NCBI RefSeq assembly: GCF_900108855.1
Contig: NZ_FNXY01000009.1
Location: forward strand, 62,001 to 126,000
DNA from: Dyadobacter koreensis
GTDB taxonomy: Bacteria; Bacteroidota; Bacteroidia; Cytophagales; Spirosomataceae
DNA length: 64,000 bases
Reading direction: 5' to 3'
Shown here: positions 44,403-53,800 of the stretch, piece by piece
How the letters are laid out: each line of letters starts with the position of its first letter
How positions within the stretch are numbered: the first letter of the stretch is position 1
Notes under the pieces: model-generated
Told to the model about the DNA's origin: nothing
Database searches by the model: none
Seen by the model: the letters and a program-made list of their open reading frames with translations, nothing else
Position numbers and translations under genes: made by a program

Positions 44403-46947
44403 CGTTCTCTATCGGTTTAAAAAACGAATGTTGCATAATGGTATGGCTGAAATACATATTCGTCAGCGCCATGGATACCGACGAAATTAATCCGGAAACC
44501 TCTGACATCAGCTTGAATAATTCTTCTCTTTCCAACGTCACGGGATCGTATTGACTTAATTCCTGAACGCTCGCCAGTTTAATTAAAGTTGATGCTTTCA
44601 AAACAGCTTTTTGCGCCTCGTTCATTCTTTCACCAGACGTTCCCGGCAAAGATTCCAGATTTGCTTTCAGCGAGTCCAACAGATAAACAATCGAATAAGG
44701 AAGCGTTTTTTCAAGCAAAACCATATCCAGCATTGCCTCAACGCTAAGCTGTGATTTATATATCTGGCGATAGTTGACCAATAAATGATGATTAAGCAAA
44801 GTCGCTTCTATCAACTCATTCTCAACATTTGCTTCATTTTTTACCCCAAAATTGGACTGGATAATACTCAGTTTGGAAAGAATACGTTCGATTATTTTTC
44901 CCGTGTCAAGCAGCAGATAACTATTATCCCTTGGCATCGTTTCAGACATGACACCCAGAAAAGTCAGCATGCTGTTATAAAGCTTGTCCAGCGTTTTCTG
45001 GATATTACTGCTGTTCATCGTTGCCGCATTTCTGATCTCATGAAAACTATTTTCAATCAGATCAACAATCCGCCAGATTTCAATATCCCACTGATTTCTA
45101 ACTGCACTGACCGCGTGCAAAAATGACGAAACATTGGAAGCAATAGTACCTGGGCGATAAACATCGGAAGCCAGTTTTATAATTTCGATGTAAGGTTTTT
45201 GCAGCAATTCCTGATTCTCGTCCCCCAAAAATCCGGGATACGTTGAGGACAAATGTGTCAGTGACTGAAGCAATATTTTAATATGTTCCTGCTTGGAAGA
45301 GCCGCCAAAATTCCGGTCGATATTAAGTACATTGATCACAATGTTCATAAATTTAGTAACCGCCATCGTCCGCTCACAATAACGCCCCACCCAGAAAAGA
45401 TTTTCCGCGCTGCGGCTCGGTACTGAAACCTGTTTTTTATACGATGGTGTTACCGGAAGAATTATTTTTTCCTGCGGCTGATCTGTTTTATCAGAAACGA
45501 TCCAGGTATCTTTTGATAATCCGCCATGCTGATTTGATATAACAAACCGGTCTTTAACAGGAGAACTTCGTGTAAGCCCACCCTGCATCACATGATAACC
45601 TTTTTCATCCGAAACCAGAAAAGCCCGGATAGCAGCATATCTTGGTTCGATCAGACCGTCAACCAGGGAAGGCGTAGTACTCAGACTAACTTCTTCCTGC
45701 GCGATATATTCATGAGGACGCTGCATGAGCGCCTTTTTTAAATCTTCCTTATCTTTTGGCGTAAGCAAACGACCATATACCGACCGGAATTTTGATTTCC
45801 GGTTCGCTTTTTTAATGATCAGTTTGTCAATATTATTTAAAACAAAATTCAGCTCTTTGGGTTGTCCGCACCACCAGGTTGCGACCGATGGCATAATCAG
45901 GTCTTCGCCTAAAAAATACCGGCAGATATTATGCATGAAAGCCAGAAACGCGTGATTTTCCAAAACGCTGGTACCCGGCGGATTCAAGACTTTTACATTT
46001 CCTTTACGAATGGCATGAAGCAAACCCGGAACGCCCAGACGCGAATCTTCACGAAGTTCCAGCGGATCACACCAGTCGTCATCGATACGACGGATAATGA
46101 CATCCACACGCTGCAAACCTTCAATCGATTTCAGCCAGACATAGCCGTCGCGAACCAATAAGTCGTCTCCCTGCGCCAGAGTATATCCCAGATAAGACGC
46201 CAGATAAGCATGCTCAAAATAGGATTCATTATTTGGGCCAGGCGTCAGATATACAATATTCGGTGCTTCTTTTGTTTTTCCCGATAACCTTAAAACGGTA
46301 CTCTGGATATTGTTAAAAAACGGCGATAATTTGCTCACGTACATGCCATCGGCAAGCTCGGGAAGCAGCTTACTCATCACCACACGGTTTTCCAGAGTAT
46401 AACCAGAGCCGGAAGGAGCCTGGGTACGGTTATCCACAATCCACATTTGTCCGTCCGGACCGCGCGCCATATCAGCGGCGTAAAGTACCAGTTGGTTAGG
46501 CACAGGCATTATCAAATCGGCACAGGGACGGGAAAATCCTACATTATCGAAAACAAGTTCCGCCGGAATGATCGCGTCCCTGACCAGATTTCTCGGACCA
46601 TAAATATCCCGAAGTATCAGATCAAGCAAAAGGGCTCTTTGCTGCAAGCCCTTTGCAATGGTATTCCACTCTTTTTGTTCGATCAAAAAAGGAATCGGAT
46701 CCAGCTGCCACGGACGGTTCAGTCCATCAACGCCGTCATAGACATTATAGGTAACTCCGTTTTCGCGAAGTTTGTCAATAATTTCCTGATTCCTAGTTTT
46801 TAACTCATCAATACCAAGCTTTTCCAGCGTGGCAAAAAGGGCTTGCCAATGTGGTTTCACACGACCTTTTACATCCAGGATTTCATCGTACGAATTTAAC
46901 CCGCTGCGATAGGTTTGTAAAAGATTCACGGAAGCTTCAGTAAGCAT
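44392..46947 (-). CDS. Fused circularly permuted type 2 ATP-grasp ligase and alpha-E domain protein
   Basis: An 851-residue protein. Residues about 1-490 match the circularly permuted ATP-grasp type 2 family (RDIYGPRNLVRDAIIPAEL, DGQMWIVDNRTQAPSGSGY, LLHAIRKGNVKVLNPPGTSV). From about 511 the alpha-E domain begins (SRSAENLFWVGRYCERTMAV) and continues as a long all-alpha segment. The two parts are often separate adjacent genes. Known genomic analysis predicts peptide-bond formation on an unknown substrate. Start ATG 46947, 35 bp after the DUF2126 gene. Confidence 0.9.
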   Translation of the reverse strand: MLTEASVNLLQTYRSGLNSYDEILDVKGRVKPHWQALFATLEKLGIDELKTRNQEIIDKLRENGVTYNVYDGVDGLNRPWQLDPIPFLIEQKEWNTIAKGLQQRALLLDLILRDIYGPRNLVRDAIIPAELVFDNVGFSRPCADLIMPVPNQLVLYAADMARGPDGQMWIVDNRTQAPSGSGYTLENRVVMSKLLPELADGMYVSKLSPFFNNIQSTVLRLSGKTKEAPNIVYLTPGPNNESYFEHAYLASYLGYTLAQGDDLLVRDGYVWLKSIEGLQRVDVIIRRIDDDWCDPLELREDSRLGVPGLLHAIRKGNVKVLNPPGTSVLENHAFLAFMHNICRYFLGEDLIMPSVATWWCGQPKELNFVLNNIDKLIIKKANRKSKFRSVYGRLLTPKDKEDLKKALMQRPHEYIAQEEVSLSTTPSLVDGLIEPRYAAIRAFLVSDEKGYHVMQGGLTRSSPVKDRFVISNQHGGLSKDTWIVSDKTDQPQEKIILPVTPSYKKQVSVPSRSAENLFWVGRYCERTMAVTKFMNIVINVLNIDRNFGGSSKQEHIKILLQSLTHLSSTYPGFLGDENQELLQKPYIEIIKLASDVYRPGTIASNVSSFLHAVSAVRNQWDIEIWRIVDLIENSFHEIRNAATMNSSNIQKTLDKLYNSMLTFLGVMSETMPRDNSYLLLDTGKIIERILSKLSIIQSNFGVKNEANVENELIEATLLNHHLLVNYRQIYKSQLSVEAMLDMVLLEKTLPYSIVYLLDSLKANLESLPGTSGERMNEAQKAVLKASTLIKLASVQELSQYDPVTLEREELFKLMSEVSGLISSVSMALTNMYFSHTIMQHSFFKPIENDEI

Positions 46948-46982
46948 AATAATTTAACTAAATAATTTTCAAAAAGAGGCGG

Positions 46983-49900
46983 TTATTTCGCTTTCCAGTA
47001 TTTTCTCAAATCCAGTGTGTTTGGATATTCGGGGTCAATCAATTCAACCGGCGTATCACTTCTCAGGTCTTTCTTCGTTTCTGCAACAAAACGGGAAACG
47101 GCTGGTGAGGATTTATCCAGAATAGGAACTTCCTGGCCAAAAGAAGGCGTATGACCAAAACCCTGGAACAAACTGATCTTTCTTGATTCTGCTTCAAAAC
47201 TGTTCACAGGATGCGTATCGAAACTGCGGCCACCCGGATGGGAAACAAAATAAGTACATCCTCCTAAAATACGATTGTTCCAGGTATCCACAATATCAAA
47301 AACCAATGGCGCATCTGCTCCGATGGTTGGATGTAATGCGGACGGCGGATTCCACGCTTTGTAACGTATACCAGCCACAAATTCGCCTTTAATCCCCGAA
47401 CTTCTCAACGGCACGCGGCAACTGTTGCAAACCAGAATATGACGACCTTCAATAAATCCGCTCACTTTTACCTGAATTCTTTCCAGTGAAGAATCTACAA
47501 ACCGGGAAGTTCCTGAATTGGTTAATTCTTCACCCAAAACATGCCATGGTTCAATACCCAAGCGGATTTCAAGCTGAATATTATCAACCGTAATTCCTCC
47601 ATAAAACGGAAAACGGAATTCAAAGAACGGATCGAACCAGGAAATATCAAAGTTATAGCCGGCGTCTTTCAGATCGTTCACCACATCAACCATATCCATG
47701 TATGCGAAATGCGGCAGCAGGAAACGGTCGTGCAATTCGGTACCCCAACGGATTAATTTATGCTTGTAAGGTTGTTTCCAGAATTTAGCAATCAGCGCAC
47801 GAACGAGCAAGGTTTGCACCAAATTCATATGTTTGTGCGGCGGCATATCAAAGGCACGGAATTCCAGAATACCCAGTCGGCCCGTTGACGAATCCGGAGA
47901 ATACAATTTATCCATACAGAATTCCGAGCGGTGGGTATTACCGGTAATATCTACCAGTAAATTCCTGAAAATCCGGTCGACCATCCAGAACGGAATTTCT
48001 TCACCATCCGGAATTTGTTCAAACGCAATTTCTACCTCATATAATTTTTCATCGCGACCTTCGTCGATACGCGGTGCCTGACTTGTAGGGCCAATAAAAG
48101 GACCGGCAAACAAATAACTAAGCGCCGGATGGTGCTGCCAGTAGGTTACCAGACTTCTCAGCAAATCCGGTCGGCGCAGAATCGGACTGTCCGCAGGTTT
48201 TGCACCACCGATGGTCACGTGATTTCCTCCACCTGTTCCGGTATGGCGACCGTCAACCATGAATTTATCAGTTCCTAACCGGGAGAAAAATGCTTCCTCA
48301 TACAAAGCGCTGATGTTATCCACCAATTCCGTCCAGTTTTTCGCCGGATGAATATTTACTTCAATTACACCAGGATCCGGCGTAACGATCAATTTTTGTA
48401 CACGATAATCTGACGGCGAAGGATAGCCCTCAATCCGAACCGGCATTTGCAGTTTTTCAGCGGTTGCCTCGATGGATGCCATCAAGTCCAGATAATGTTC
48501 CAGATAATCCGTTGGCGGAAGATAAACATAAATAATGCCGTCACGCTCCTCTACGCAAAGCGCAGTTTTGATGATCGGAACTTCAAAAAGCAATGCCTGT
48601 TCCGGCGCTTTTTCTTTCTTTACCTTTTTATCTTTTTCCTCATCCTCATCTTCAATTACCTTATTATCCGGCGCAACGTACGCTGGTGCAACCGTTCCAT
48701 ATCTCGATTCTACAACCGATTTGTATTCACCTAGCGGCGGTAAATCTTCAAACGGACTGCGCTCAATCGGCTGCTCTCTTTTGTCTTTTGCAACTTCTGG
48801 CAAAGAATCAAGTGGAAGCCTGAAACCCATCGCCGAATTTCCCGGAATTAGGAAGCAGTTTTTACGACGGAATTCCCAGGCACAGCTCGACCAGTTTTCA
48901 TCTTTTACATTATATTTCAAAGGCAAAACATAGCCGGTTGGATTGTTCAGGCCTTTTTGCAGTAATTGGGCCAGTGTTCTTCTTTCAATTGAATCTTTAA
49001 GATTTACCTGCAACGGATCAATATTGACAGGTAATTTCCCTTCTTCCATCGCCCAATAAACCGGATCTTCATAAGCCGGTGTGATATTATTGGTATCGAT
49101 TCCTAAATATTTTGTCAGCTCGGTTGTGAACATTTCTGCGTCACGGAAAGTGTATTTTGTCTCACCTTCTTTCGCAACCAGCGCATCGTTTTTCCACATC
49201 GGCAAACCGTCATTTCTCCAGTAAAGCGCATATTGCCAGCGAGGAAATAATTCACCCGGGTACCATTTTCCTTGTCCGAAGTGAAGCAAACCACCATGTG
49301 CAAAACGGTTTTTCAATCGCAAGGCAAGATCATAAGCCAGTTGCCTTTTCAAAGGACCATCCGCAGCCGTATTCCATTCAGCACCTTCAAAATCATCAAT
49401 GGAAATGAAAGTTGGCTCTCCACCCATGGTCATCCGCACATCACCTTCCTGCAAATCTTTTTCCACATCGTGGCCGACCTGCATGATTTTATTCCATTGC
49501 TCTTCTGTATACGGTTTCGTTACCCGCGGATCCTCATGGATACGGAAAACACTGTTATCAAATTCAAAAGTCACTTCGCAAACATCCGTCGCTCCCGAAA
49601 CCGGCGCGGCACTGGCATAGTCAGGCGTACAGCAAAGTGGAATATGGCCCTCACCGGCTAAAAGTCCGGACGTAGCATCCAGTCCGATCCAGCCCGCACC
49701 CGGCACATAAGCTTCAGCCCATGCATGCAAATCTGTAAAATCTTCTTCCGGACCAGACGGACCATCCAATGATTTGATATCAGAAGCAAGCTGAACCAGA
49801 TAACCAGACACAAATCTTGCGGCAATGCCCAAATGTCTCAAAAACTGGACAAGCATCCATGCAGAATCCCGGCATGAGCCACTTCTTGTCGTCAGCGTAT

Positions 49901-50414
49901 CCTCGCAAGTCTGCACACCTGCTTCCATCCGGATGTTATAACCAATAGAATTAAAAACGCGCTGATTTACATGGACAAGAAAGTCAACTATTTTGGTGCC
50001 ATTTGCTGGTTTGTTTTGCTCAATCCATTCCATCAGCTTCGGGCCGGATTCTCGTGGTTCAAGGTAAGGACCAAGTTCCTTTTTTAAACCTTGTTCATAA
50101 GCAAACGGAAAATTCTCGGCATACTCCTCCACAAAGAAATCAAAAGGGTTAATCACCTGTAATTTGGCAATTACTTCCACCTCAATACTTAGTTCTGTCG
50201 CCTTTTCCGGAAACACAACCCTTGCCTGGTAGTTACCAAAAGGATCCTGCTGCCAGTTTATAAAATGATTTTCGGGTGTGATCTTAAACGAATATCCTTC
50301 GATGGCCGTACGGGAATGCGGCGCAGGACGTAATCTGAAAACATGCGGTGACAATGCAACACTCCTATCAAACTTGTACTTGGTCTTATGTGAAATAGCA
50401 ACTTTTATAGCCAT
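46983..50414 (-). CDS. Transglutaminase domain fused to DUF2126 putative amidoligase
   Basis: A 1143-residue protein. Residues 1-290 hold a transglutaminase domain with C181 (SGSCRDSAW), H230 (DLHAWAEAY) and D246 (GLDATSG). The rest matches DUF2126 (GEPTFISIDDFEGAEWNT, HFGQGKWYPGELFPRWQYAL, RHTGTGGGNHVTIGG), which has been predicted to be an amidoligase. A Lys/Glu-rich insert lies at about 585-615. It is the first gene of the three-gene operon; a partial -7 box (TATATTTTG, one base too long) lies about 90 bp upstream. Confidence 0.9.
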   Translation of the reverse strand: MAIKVAISHKTKYKFDRSVALSPHVFRLRPAPHSRTAIEGYSFKITPENHFINWQQDPFGNYQARVVFPEKATELSIEVEVIAKLQVINPFDFFVEEYAENFPFAYEQGLKKELGPYLEPRESGPKLMEWIEQNKPANGTKIVDFLVHVNQRVFNSIGYNIRMEAGVQTCEDTLTTRSGSCRDSAWMLVQFLRHLGIAARFVSGYLVQLASDIKSLDGPSGPEEDFTDLHAWAEAYVPGAGWIGLDATSGLLAGEGHIPLCCTPDYASAAPVSGATDVCEVTFEFDNSVFRIHEDPRVTKPYTEEQWNKIMQVGHDVEKDLQEGDVRMTMGGEPTFISIDDFEGAEWNTAADGPLKRQLAYDLALRLKNRFAHGGLLHFGQGKWYPGELFPRWQYALYWRNDGLPMWKNDALVAKEGETKYTFRDAEMFTTELTKYLGIDTNNITPAYEDPVYWAMEEGKLPVNIDPLQVNLKDSIERRTLAQLLQKGLNNPTGYVLPLKYNVKDENWSSCAWEFRRKNCFLIPGNSAMGFRLPLDSLPEVAKDKREQPIERSPFEDLPPLGEYKSVVESRYGTVAPAYVAPDNKVIEDEDEEKDKKVKKEKAPEQALLFEVPIIKTALCVEERDGIIYVYLPPTDYLEHYLDLMASIEATAEKLQMPVRIEGYPSPSDYRVQKLIVTPDPGVIEVNIHPAKNWTELVDNISALYEEAFFSRLGTDKFMVDGRHTGTGGGNHVTIGGAKPADSPILRRPDLLRSLVTYWQHHPALSYLFAGPFIGPTSQAPRIDEGRDEKLYEVEIAFEQIPDGEEIPFWMVDRIFRNLLVDITGNTHRSEFCMDKLYSPDSSTGRLGILEFRAFDMPPHKHMNLVQTLLVRALIAKFWKQPYKHKLIRWGTELHDRFLLPHFAYMDMVDVVNDLKDAGYNFDISWFDPFFEFRFPFYGGITVDNIQLEIRLGIEPWHVLGEELTNSGTSRFVDSSLERIQVKVSGFIEGRHILVCNSCRVPLRSSGIKGEFVAGIRYKAWNPPSALHPTIGADAPLVFDIVDTWNNRILGGCTYFVSHPGGRSFDTHPVNSFEAESRKISLFQGFGHTPSFGQEVPILDKSSPAVSRFVAETKKDLRSDTPVELIDPEYPNTLDLRKYWKAK

Positions 50415-50609
50415 AGTTGGAGAATTACAATAATCTATGATAATTTGGCAGCAATGAATCTTGCTTGCTCTAAAAAAATGTATAATACGTATTTTTCAAA
50501 ATATATCTCCACAAGAATTTATTTTAGCAGAATTTCCTGTGATTTTAATTTATTTAAATACAAATTTTTCGAAACCGAACCCGAAGGTAAGAAGATAAAC
50601 TACGAAATC

Positions 50610-50685
50610 GGCTGTCGGCAATCGGCAGCCGGCCAAAAAGTCGCTCTTTCATTGTTTGAAGGCCGAAAGCTGATTGCCGATAGCC
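50610..50685. repeat. Long imperfect inverted repeat in the DUF2126/proC spacer
   Basis: Two 25-nt arms (50610-50634 and 50661-50685) are complementary at 20 of 25 positions, sharing TCGGCAATC, and enclose a 26-nt loop. The GC-rich arms stand out in an AT-rich, 398-bp spacer (50415-50812) with no convincing gene. It could be a REP-like element or a terminator; no T-run follows. Confidence 0.55.
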
Positions 50686-50812
50686 CTATGATATTCAACT
50701 AAAAGGTGCGTAATTCGTCATGGCTAATGCATAATCCGGGGATGATTCTCCGGTATATGTTTTCCCAAATTTTCTTTGTACCCTGAATTTAATACCAAAT
50801 ACTTTTATAAAA

Positions 50813-51616
50813 ATGAAAATTGCAATCATTGGCTGCGGAAACATGGGACTTGCCTTCGCCCGCGCATTCCTGAAATTTGATCTTGTCAAAAAAGAAGATT
50901 TTTTACTGGTTGAAAAAAGCGACGACCGCATGGAAAAGCTCAGCAGCTTTCAGCCCGGCGTAATTACCGGCTCCATAGGGCCGCAGATCGGAACGTATGA
51001 TCTCATCATTTTATCCGTCAAACCACAGGATTTCGCTTCGGTTCAGGAATCTTTGCGCGCAGTGATTACGCCAAAACAGGTCGTATTATCTATTATGGCT
51101 GGTGTTACCATTGCCAATATTCAAACGGTACTGGATCATAAAGCTGTGATCCGCGCCATGCCAAATACACCGGCCATGCTCGGTATGGGCATTACTGCGT
51201 ATACGGCTTCACCGGAAGTTGATATGACCCAGCTTCGTAAAGTCGAAAACCTGATCAACGCCACCGGCCGTTCTGTTTTTTTGGAAGAAGAAGAGCAATT
51301 AAACGCCGTAACCGCATTAAGCGGCAGCGGACCAGCGTACTTTTTCTACGTAGTAAAAGCAATGATTGAAGCAGGAAAGAAAATGGGTTTCGAAGAATCC
51401 GTAGCCGCGCTTTTGGTAAAACAAACAATGCTGGGTTCTTTCCATTTAATTAACACAGCTGACAAATCTTTGGACGAATTGATCAAAGCGGTTGCTTCAA
51501 AGGGTGGTACTACGGAAGCGGCTTTGAAACAATTTGAAGCTGGGAATTTAGATGGGGCTTTGATTGGGGGGATTTTGGCGGCGCGGGAGAGGTCGGAGGA
51601 GTTGTCGAAGGGGTGA
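50813..51616 (+). CDS. proC: Pyrroline-5-carboxylate reductase
   Basis: A 267-residue enzyme for the last step of proline synthesis, reducing pyrroline-5-carboxylate with NAD(P)H. The Rossmann motif IAIIGCGNMGLAFARAF (2-18) is followed by RAMPNTPAMLGMGITAY and the C-terminal signature ALSGSGPAYFFYVVKAM, with VASKGGTTEAALKQF. Single gene between the amidoligase operon and the accessory block. Confidence 0.96.
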   Translation: MKIAIIGCGNMGLAFARAFLKFDLVKKEDFLLVEKSDDRMEKLSSFQPGVITGSIGPQIGTYDLIILSVKPQDFASVQESLRAVITPKQVVLSIMAGVTIANIQTVLDHKAVIRAMPNTPAMLGMGITAYTASPEVDMTQLRKVENLINATGRSVFLEEEEQLNAVTALSGSGPAYFFYVVKAMIEAGKKMGFEESVAALLVKQTMLGSFHLINTADKSLDELIKAVASKGGTTEAALKQFEAGNLDGALIGGILAARERSEELSKG

Positions 51617-51753
51617 GGTGGAGGTAATTTAATTATAAAATTAATTTGTAGGCGCTATAAAATAGATTCAGTCTTTTGCCCTAGGTTTAGTTAAAAACAT
51701 AAAGTCGGAAATTATTACTTTAAGATTATAATCCACTTCAACGGACTAACAAT

Positions 51754-53730
51754 ATGCAAATAGACATCAGAGGAAAAATTCACGAAAAAAGACTTGCTTT
51801 TAACAATACCTTGCTTCCAGTATATGAAGCAATTGTAAACTCAATTCAAGCAATTGAAGAAGATAGTGCTACCGAAACAGGCATAATTCAAATCGATATT
51901 ATCCGTTCAGCTCAAAAAGAAATTGATTTTGGTAAAACCGATATTTTACCTGAAATAGTTGACTTTCAGATTAAAGACAATGGAATTGGCTTTAACGAAA
52001 AAAACTACGAATCATTCAATTTCGCCCATTCTACTTACAAATTCAGCAAGGGAGGAAAAGGAATTGGACGATTCACATGGCTACGAGCATTCGGTAAAGC
52101 TGAAATTGAAAGCCGATACTTCGAAAATGATATTTGGCATTTACGTCAATTTAATTTTGAGCCGACAAAAACAGGTATTGAGAAACACAAACTTGAAGAA
52201 GTTAACGGAAAAGCTGAAAGATATACGACTGTAAAGTTAAAAGGGCTAAAAGAAGAGTATAAAAAATGGTGTAATAATCATGCAGAGGATATAGCCTTGA
52301 AAATTATTGAACATTGTTTCATTTATTTTTTAAACAAGGAATGCCCAAGAATAGTAATAAATGACTTTGGAAAAAAAATTATTGTAAATGACTTATTCAA
52401 TTTGTTTACCAAAGGACAGGTAAAAACTACACAAATTTCAATAAGAGAAAACATATTTAAATTAAATCTAGTAAAGCTTTATAGTAATAAATTAGATAAT
52501 AAAATTCACTACTGTGCTAATACACGAGAGGTTCTGGATGACAAAATTTCCATTGATATTCCTGAATTGGATAATTTTCTCGTTGACAGCGAAGGCAAAC
52601 CATTTTCTATTGCAATTTATGTTGAAGGGGATTTCTTAAATCAAAATGTAAACGACGAAAGAACAGCAATTTCATTCTCAAAAGGAGAAATTGAATTTCC
52701 TGATCAAACAACACAGGAAGAATTACGGAATGCTATAACAGAAAAAATATACTCAGAATTCACGGAGCAAATTGAAGAACTTTCATTTACAAGAATTGCC
52801 AAAGTCAAAGAATTTGTAAATCATCATCCAAGGTACAAACAGCTTTTAAAATATAAGTCAAATGAGTTGAAAAGAATACCATCAACTCTGTCGGATGAAA
52901 AAATGGAATTGGAACTTTTCAAAATTCAACAATCCCTAGAGCTAGATGTAAAAAAAGAAGCATCAGCAGTTCTAAAATTCATTGACAATGAGGAACATCG
53001 AGAGAAATTCAATCAAAATCATCAAGAATTATATCTTAAAATTATTGAAGTAGGGAATTCTAAACTTTCTGAATATGTAATTCATAGAAAATTAGTTTTG
53101 GACTTGTTTCAGAAGTTATTAAATGAGAAAGCAACAGAAAAAGCAGTTCATAATTTAATTTTCCCATTGCAGACACTTTCGGACGAAATCGGATTTGAAG
53201 ATCATAACCTTTGGATGATTGATGATAAATTGTCCTATCATAAATATTTGGCTTCAGACAAGAAATTTAAGAAAATAGACCCTGTAAATTCTTCCTCAAA
53301 CGAAAGACCTGATATAATCGTCTTTAATAGGCCATTTGCATTCTCAAACGATAACAAACCATATGAATCAATAGTTTTAATTGAGTTTAAACGACCAATG
53401 AGGGACGACTATTCCGATGATGAAAACCCAATCCAACAAATAAATCGATACGCAAGAGAAATCATTGAGGGGGAGACAAAAGATAAACACGAACGTGAAT
53501 TTGATTTTAGAAAAAATACACCGATATACGCATACATAATTTGCGACCTGACAAAAAAAATAAAGGCATACGCAAAAGATAGCGGTTTCAGACCCTTACC
53601 AAGTGGAGACGGCTTCTTCTTCTTTAATGAAAATTACAATATGTATGTTGAAATCATGAGTTTTGACAAAATCCTCAACGACTCACGAGAAAGGAATAGG
53701 GTGCTATTTGAAAAATTAAACATCTCGTGA
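51754..53730 (+). CDS. GHKL ATPase fused to PD-(D/E)XK-like nuclease domain, candidate defence effector
   Basis: A 658-residue protein. The N-terminal GHKL (gyrase/Hsp90/histidine kinase-like) ATPase has an N-box (YEAIVNSIQAI, E25, N29), G1 (DNGIGF, 75-80) and G2 (SKGGKGIGRF, 98-107). A helical middle (320-480) leads to a C-terminal domain with RPDIIVFN (D520), LIEFKRP (E544, K546) and QQINRYAR (561-568), the spacing of a PD-(D/E)XK nuclease core. Codon use is clearly more AT-rich than in neighbours. No kinase His box or gyrase domain is seen. Role in anti-phage defence is inference. Confidence 0.8.
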   Translation: MQIDIRGKIHEKRLAFNNTLLPVYEAIVNSIQAIEEDSATETGIIQIDIIRSAQKEIDFGKTDILPEIVDFQIKDNGIGFNEKNYESFNFAHSTYKFSKGGKGIGRFTWLRAFGKAEIESRYFENDIWHLRQFNFEPTKTGIEKHKLEEVNGKAERYTTVKLKGLKEEYKKWCNNHAEDIALKIIEHCFIYFLNKECPRIVINDFGKKIIVNDLFNLFTKGQVKTTQISIRENIFKLNLVKLYSNKLDNKIHYCANTREVLDDKISIDIPELDNFLVDSEGKPFSIAIYVEGDFLNQNVNDERTAISFSKGEIEFPDQTTQEELRNAITEKIYSEFTEQIEELSFTRIAKVKEFVNHHPRYKQLLKYKSNELKRIPSTLSDEKMELELFKIQQSLELDVKKEASAVLKFIDNEEHREKFNQNHQELYLKIIEVGNSKLSEYVIHRKLVLDLFQKLLNEKATEKAVHNLIFPLQTLSDEIGFEDHNLWMIDDKLSYHKYLASDKKFKKIDPVNSSSNERPDIIVFNRPFAFSNDNKPYESIVLIEFKRPMRDDYSDDENPIQQINRYAREIIEGETKDKHEREFDFRKNTPIYAYIICDLTKKIKAYAKDSGFRPLPSGDGFFFFNENYNMYVEIMSFDKILNDSRERNRVLFEKLNIS

Positions 53731-53800
53731 TAAAAAGGTATATCGAGTTTTGTTATAAACGTGAATCCTAACAATCCGACCTTTTGGTTGTAATCTTCAA

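Noticed and set aside
50445-50702. 85-codon plus-strand frame in the DUF2126/proC spacer
   Set aside because: Low-complexity AT-rich start, ends inside the inverted repeat, no domain and no promoter; probably chance.
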